Source of the DNA: an uncultured Clostridia bacterium
GTDB taxonomy: Bacteria; Bacillota; Clostridia; Oscillospirales; Acutalibacteraceae
DNA: 6,812 nucleotides
Assembly: GCA_946409885.1 (NCBI GenBank)
Contig: CAMJYF010000100.1
Coordinates: forward strand, 1-6,812
Direction of reading: 5' to 3'
Shown: positions 5,343-6,812 of the stretch, piece by piece
How positions within the stretch are numbered: position 1 is the stretch's first letter
Layout: every line of letters begins with the position of its first letter
Program-made: the position numbers and the translations under genes
Notes under the pieces: model-generated
What the model was told of the DNA's origin: nothing
Databases searched by the model: none
What the model saw: only the letters and a program-made list of their open reading frames with translations

Positions 5343-6452
5343 ATGAAAGAGCGATTCGATATCCAGACCTATATGACCCGCGGCGTGGCCAAGGTAGTGG
5401 CCGGATCGCTGCTGGCGACCGCGGCCAACCGGAAGGAAGGGGCGTTTATGCGTTCCTTCGCGCGGGCGTCGCTGCGCGCCTCCCGTAAGCGGGCGGCTTC
5501 GGAAAAGGCGGGGGAGCACATTCCGCCGTTTCTTATCGCCAGCATCACGGGGCGCTGCAACCTGCACTGCGCGGGGTGCTATTCCCGCGCCAACCACGCC
5601 TGCGGCGACAAAGAGCCGGATACGCTGCTGTCCGCGCGGGAGTGGGACCGGGTGTTTTCCGAAGCGGACGACCTGGGCGTCAGCTTCATCCTGCTGGCCG
5701 GCGGGGAACCCATGCTGCGGTCCGACGTGCTGAACGCCGCCGCGCGGCACAGGAACATCCTGTTCCCGATCTTCACCAACGGCACCTGCCTGAACGATTA
5801 CTATCTCAGGCTGCTGGACGCCAACCGGAACCTGCTGCCCGTCATCAGCATCGAGGGCGGCCGCGCCGTCACCGACGCCCGCCGCGGCGAGGGCGTATAC
5901 GATAAGATCACCGACGCCATGCGGAAGATCCGTCAGCGGAAGCTGATTTTCGGCGCTTCCGTCACGGTGACCAAAGAAAACCTGCGGGAGGTGTGTTCGG
6001 ACGCGTTCGTCCGCGATCTGTACGCCAAGGGCTGCAAGGCGGTCATCTACGTGGAATACGTCCCCGTAACGGAGGAAAGCGATTCCCTCGCCCCGGAGGA
6101 GGCGGAGCGGGAGCTGATGCGGCAGCGCGTCCGCGCCCTGCGCCGGAAATTCCGCGGGATGGTGTTCATCTCCTTCCCCGGGGACGAAAAAAGCTCCGGC
6201 GGCTGCGTGGCGGCCGGGCGCGGGTTCTTCCACATCAACGCCTCCGGCGGCGCGGAGCCCTGCCCCTTTTCCCCTTATTCGGATTGCAGCGTCCGGGATT
6301 CCTCCATCCGGGAGGCGCTTCGTTCGCCCCTGTTCTACGCGCTGAACGCCCAGGGGCTTCTGAAGGACGACCACGCCGGCGGCTGCACGCTGTTTGCCAA
6401 TCGGGAACAGGTGGAGAGACTGCTGGGGAACGTGCCCTCCGGCGGTCAATGA
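5343..6452 (+). CDS. Radical SAM protein of unknown reaction
   Basis: The 369-residue protein has an N-terminal region (1-60) rich in Ala and Arg, with a weakly hydrophobic segment near 14-28, then a radical SAM domain. The [4Fe-4S] motif CNLHCAGC gives C72, C76 and C79. GGEP at 120-123 binds the methionyl part of SAM, followed by FTNGTCL (144-150) and ISIEGG (169-173). The C-terminal part has four cysteines, C288, C307, C315 and C348, around the SPASM-like segments FHINASGGAEPCPFSP and REALRSPLF, so one auxiliary cluster is plausible. The spacing is not that of the sulfatase maturase in this window. AGAAGGAG (5325-5332) lies ten bases before the ATG. It is the last gene of the peroxide-stress unit, 48 bases after the diiron gene. 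The substrate cannot be assigned. Confidence 0.88.
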   Translation: MKERFDIQTYMTRGVAKVVAGSLLATAANRKEGAFMRSFARASLRASRKRAASEKAGEHIPPFLIASITGRCNLHCAGCYSRANHACGDKEPDTLLSAREWDRVFSEADDLGVSFILLAGGEPMLRSDVLNAAARHRNILFPIFTNGTCLNDYYLRLLDANRNLLPVISIEGGRAVTDARRGEGVYDKITDAMRKIRQRKLIFGASVTVTKENLREVCSDAFVRDLYAKGCKAVIYVEYVPVTEESDSLAPEEAERELMRQRVRALRRKFRGMVFISFPGDEKSSGGCVAAGRGFFHINASGGAEPCPFSPYSDCSVRDSSIREALRSPLFYALNAQGLLKDDHAGGCTLFANREQVERLLGNVPSGGQ

Positions 6453-6483
6453 CCCTTCCGAAAAAAACAACCCCGGCGGGGGC

Positions 6484-6512
6484 TTGCGGACCGGCGCCGT
6501 ATATGGTAAACT
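6484..6512 (+). promoter_or_regulatory. Probable extended -10 promoter for the right-edge gene
   Basis: TTGCGG (6484-6489), a 17-base spacer and TAAACT (6507-6512) with TGG directly before it form an extended -10 promoter. Transcription would start near 6519, at the end of the terminator's 5' arm. Transcripts from here would therefore lack the arm that pairs with the ribosome site. Confidence 0.5.
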
Positions 6513-6543
6513 CTTCTCAAACAAAATGAGAGGAGTTTTTTTT
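6508..6543 (+). terminator. Intrinsic terminator of the peroxide-stress unit, overlapping the next gene's start signals
   Basis: AACTCTTCTCA (6509-6519) pairs with TGAGAGGAGTT (6527-6537) with one G-T wobble across a seven-base loop. An extra A-T pair sits at 6508/6538, and eight T residues end at 6543. The 3' arm contains the GAGAGGAG ribosome site of the following gene, and the 5' arm overlaps that gene's -10 box. Confidence 0.8.
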
Positions 6544-6546
6544 GTT

Positions 6547-6812
6547 ATGGCATGTTTTGTTGTTCCCGGAACGGAAGCGATCGTCGTTACCGCCGCCGCG
6601 GTCCTGCTGAAAAAATATGAGCAGAACAGGGCGCAGGTAAAGCTTGGCACGGGCAGCGCCCCTGCGGAGGCTCCCGCACGCACCGGTTTTTCCCGCAAGC
6701 TGTTTTGGCTGGCGGAGCTGCTGTGGGGCGGCGTGATCCTGCTGGCGTTCGAGCATCTGTGGCACGGCGAGGTCGTACCCTTCTTCCCGTTCCTGACCGC
6801 CGCCACGGAAGG
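6547..6812 (+). CDS. Small membrane protein of unknown function, 3' end off the window
   Basis: I do not recognise a named family. The 88 complete residues begin MACFVVPGTEAIVVTAAAVL, a likely first membrane segment (about 4-20). A basic and then Gly/Ala/Pro-rich linker (21-50) follows, then a second segment LFWLAELLWGGVILLAF (52-68). HLWHGEVVPFFPFLTAA suggests the start of a third. The gene is cut by the right edge. GAGAGGAG (6528-6535) is 11 bases before the ATG. The long frame on the opposite strand through this region lacks any recognisable protein, whereas this frame shows clear membrane periodicity and a ribosome site. The histidines around 70-73 are notable for a membrane protein but no function follows from them. 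Confidence 0.65.
   Translation, partial: MACFVVPGTEAIVVTAAAVLLKKYEQNRAQVKLGTGSAPAEAPARTGFSRKLFWLAELLWGGVILLAFEHLWHGEVVPFFPFLTAATE

Noticed and set aside
5343..6452. Second sulfatase maturase
   Set aside because: It shares only the radical SAM core. It lacks the eight-cysteine SPASM spacing and the catalytic Asp context seen in the gene at 1087-2169, and no sulfatase is beside it.
6470..6485. CCCC-GGC-GGGG mini-hairpin as the terminator of the radical SAM gene
   Set aside because: The stem is only four pairs and no T-run follows. The hairpin at 6508-6543 is far better.
4827..6806. 659-codon open frame on the minus strand
   Set aside because: It is antisense to the diiron, radical SAM and right-edge genes. 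No recognisable domain, no ribosome site, and composition typical of a GC shadow frame.

Overview
This window looks like a piece of a GC-rich, strictly anaerobic gut Firmicute, most likely a Clostridia/Oscillospiraceae-type bacterium. This is inferred from gene content and promoter style, not from a marker gene. The evidence is a Cys-type sulfatase beside an oxygen-sensitive radical SAM sulfatase maturase, a zinc-type macrodomain, an OhrR-like regulator, a rubrerythrin-like diiron protein, near-consensus sigma-A promoters in AT-rich gaps, and strong purine-rich Shine-Dalgarno sites. I found no tRNA, rRNA, CRISPR array, insertion sequence or phage gene. No stretch over 300 bases lacks a gene.

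Left block (1-3381). A sulfatase (minus strand, its C-terminal part lost off the left edge) is transcribed away from an anaerobic sulfatase-maturating enzyme (plus strand). The 81-base gap between them holds two near-consensus promoters whose -10 boxes overlap, so the enzyme and its activator share one control point. The maturase is followed by a zinc-dependent macrodomain (protein ADP-ribose hydrolase type) and a small GMxCxxC heavy-metal-binding protein. A strong intrinsic terminator at 3336-3381 closes this unit. The HMA gene carries a perfect 12-bp hairpin inside its reading frame.

Right block (3378-6543). A second promoter (TTGACA-N17-TAAAAT), overlaid by a 28-bp dyad, drives a tightly packed five-gene plus-strand unit. 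Its genes are an OhrR-type organic-hydroperoxide sensor with the redox cysteine, a cysteine glutathione peroxidase, a short flavodoxin, a ferritin-like/rubrerythrin-like diiron protein, and a radical SAM protein of unknown reaction. The first four make sense together as a peroxide and iron stress module: sensor, peroxidase, electron carrier and diiron peroxide or iron handler. The radical SAM enzyme may be a repair or modification step that uses the flavodoxin as reductant. That link is inference and is the most original lead in the window.

Right edge (6484-6812). A terminator hairpin after the radical SAM gene is interleaved with the promoter and the Shine-Dalgarno site of the next gene, a small membrane protein of unknown function that runs off the window.
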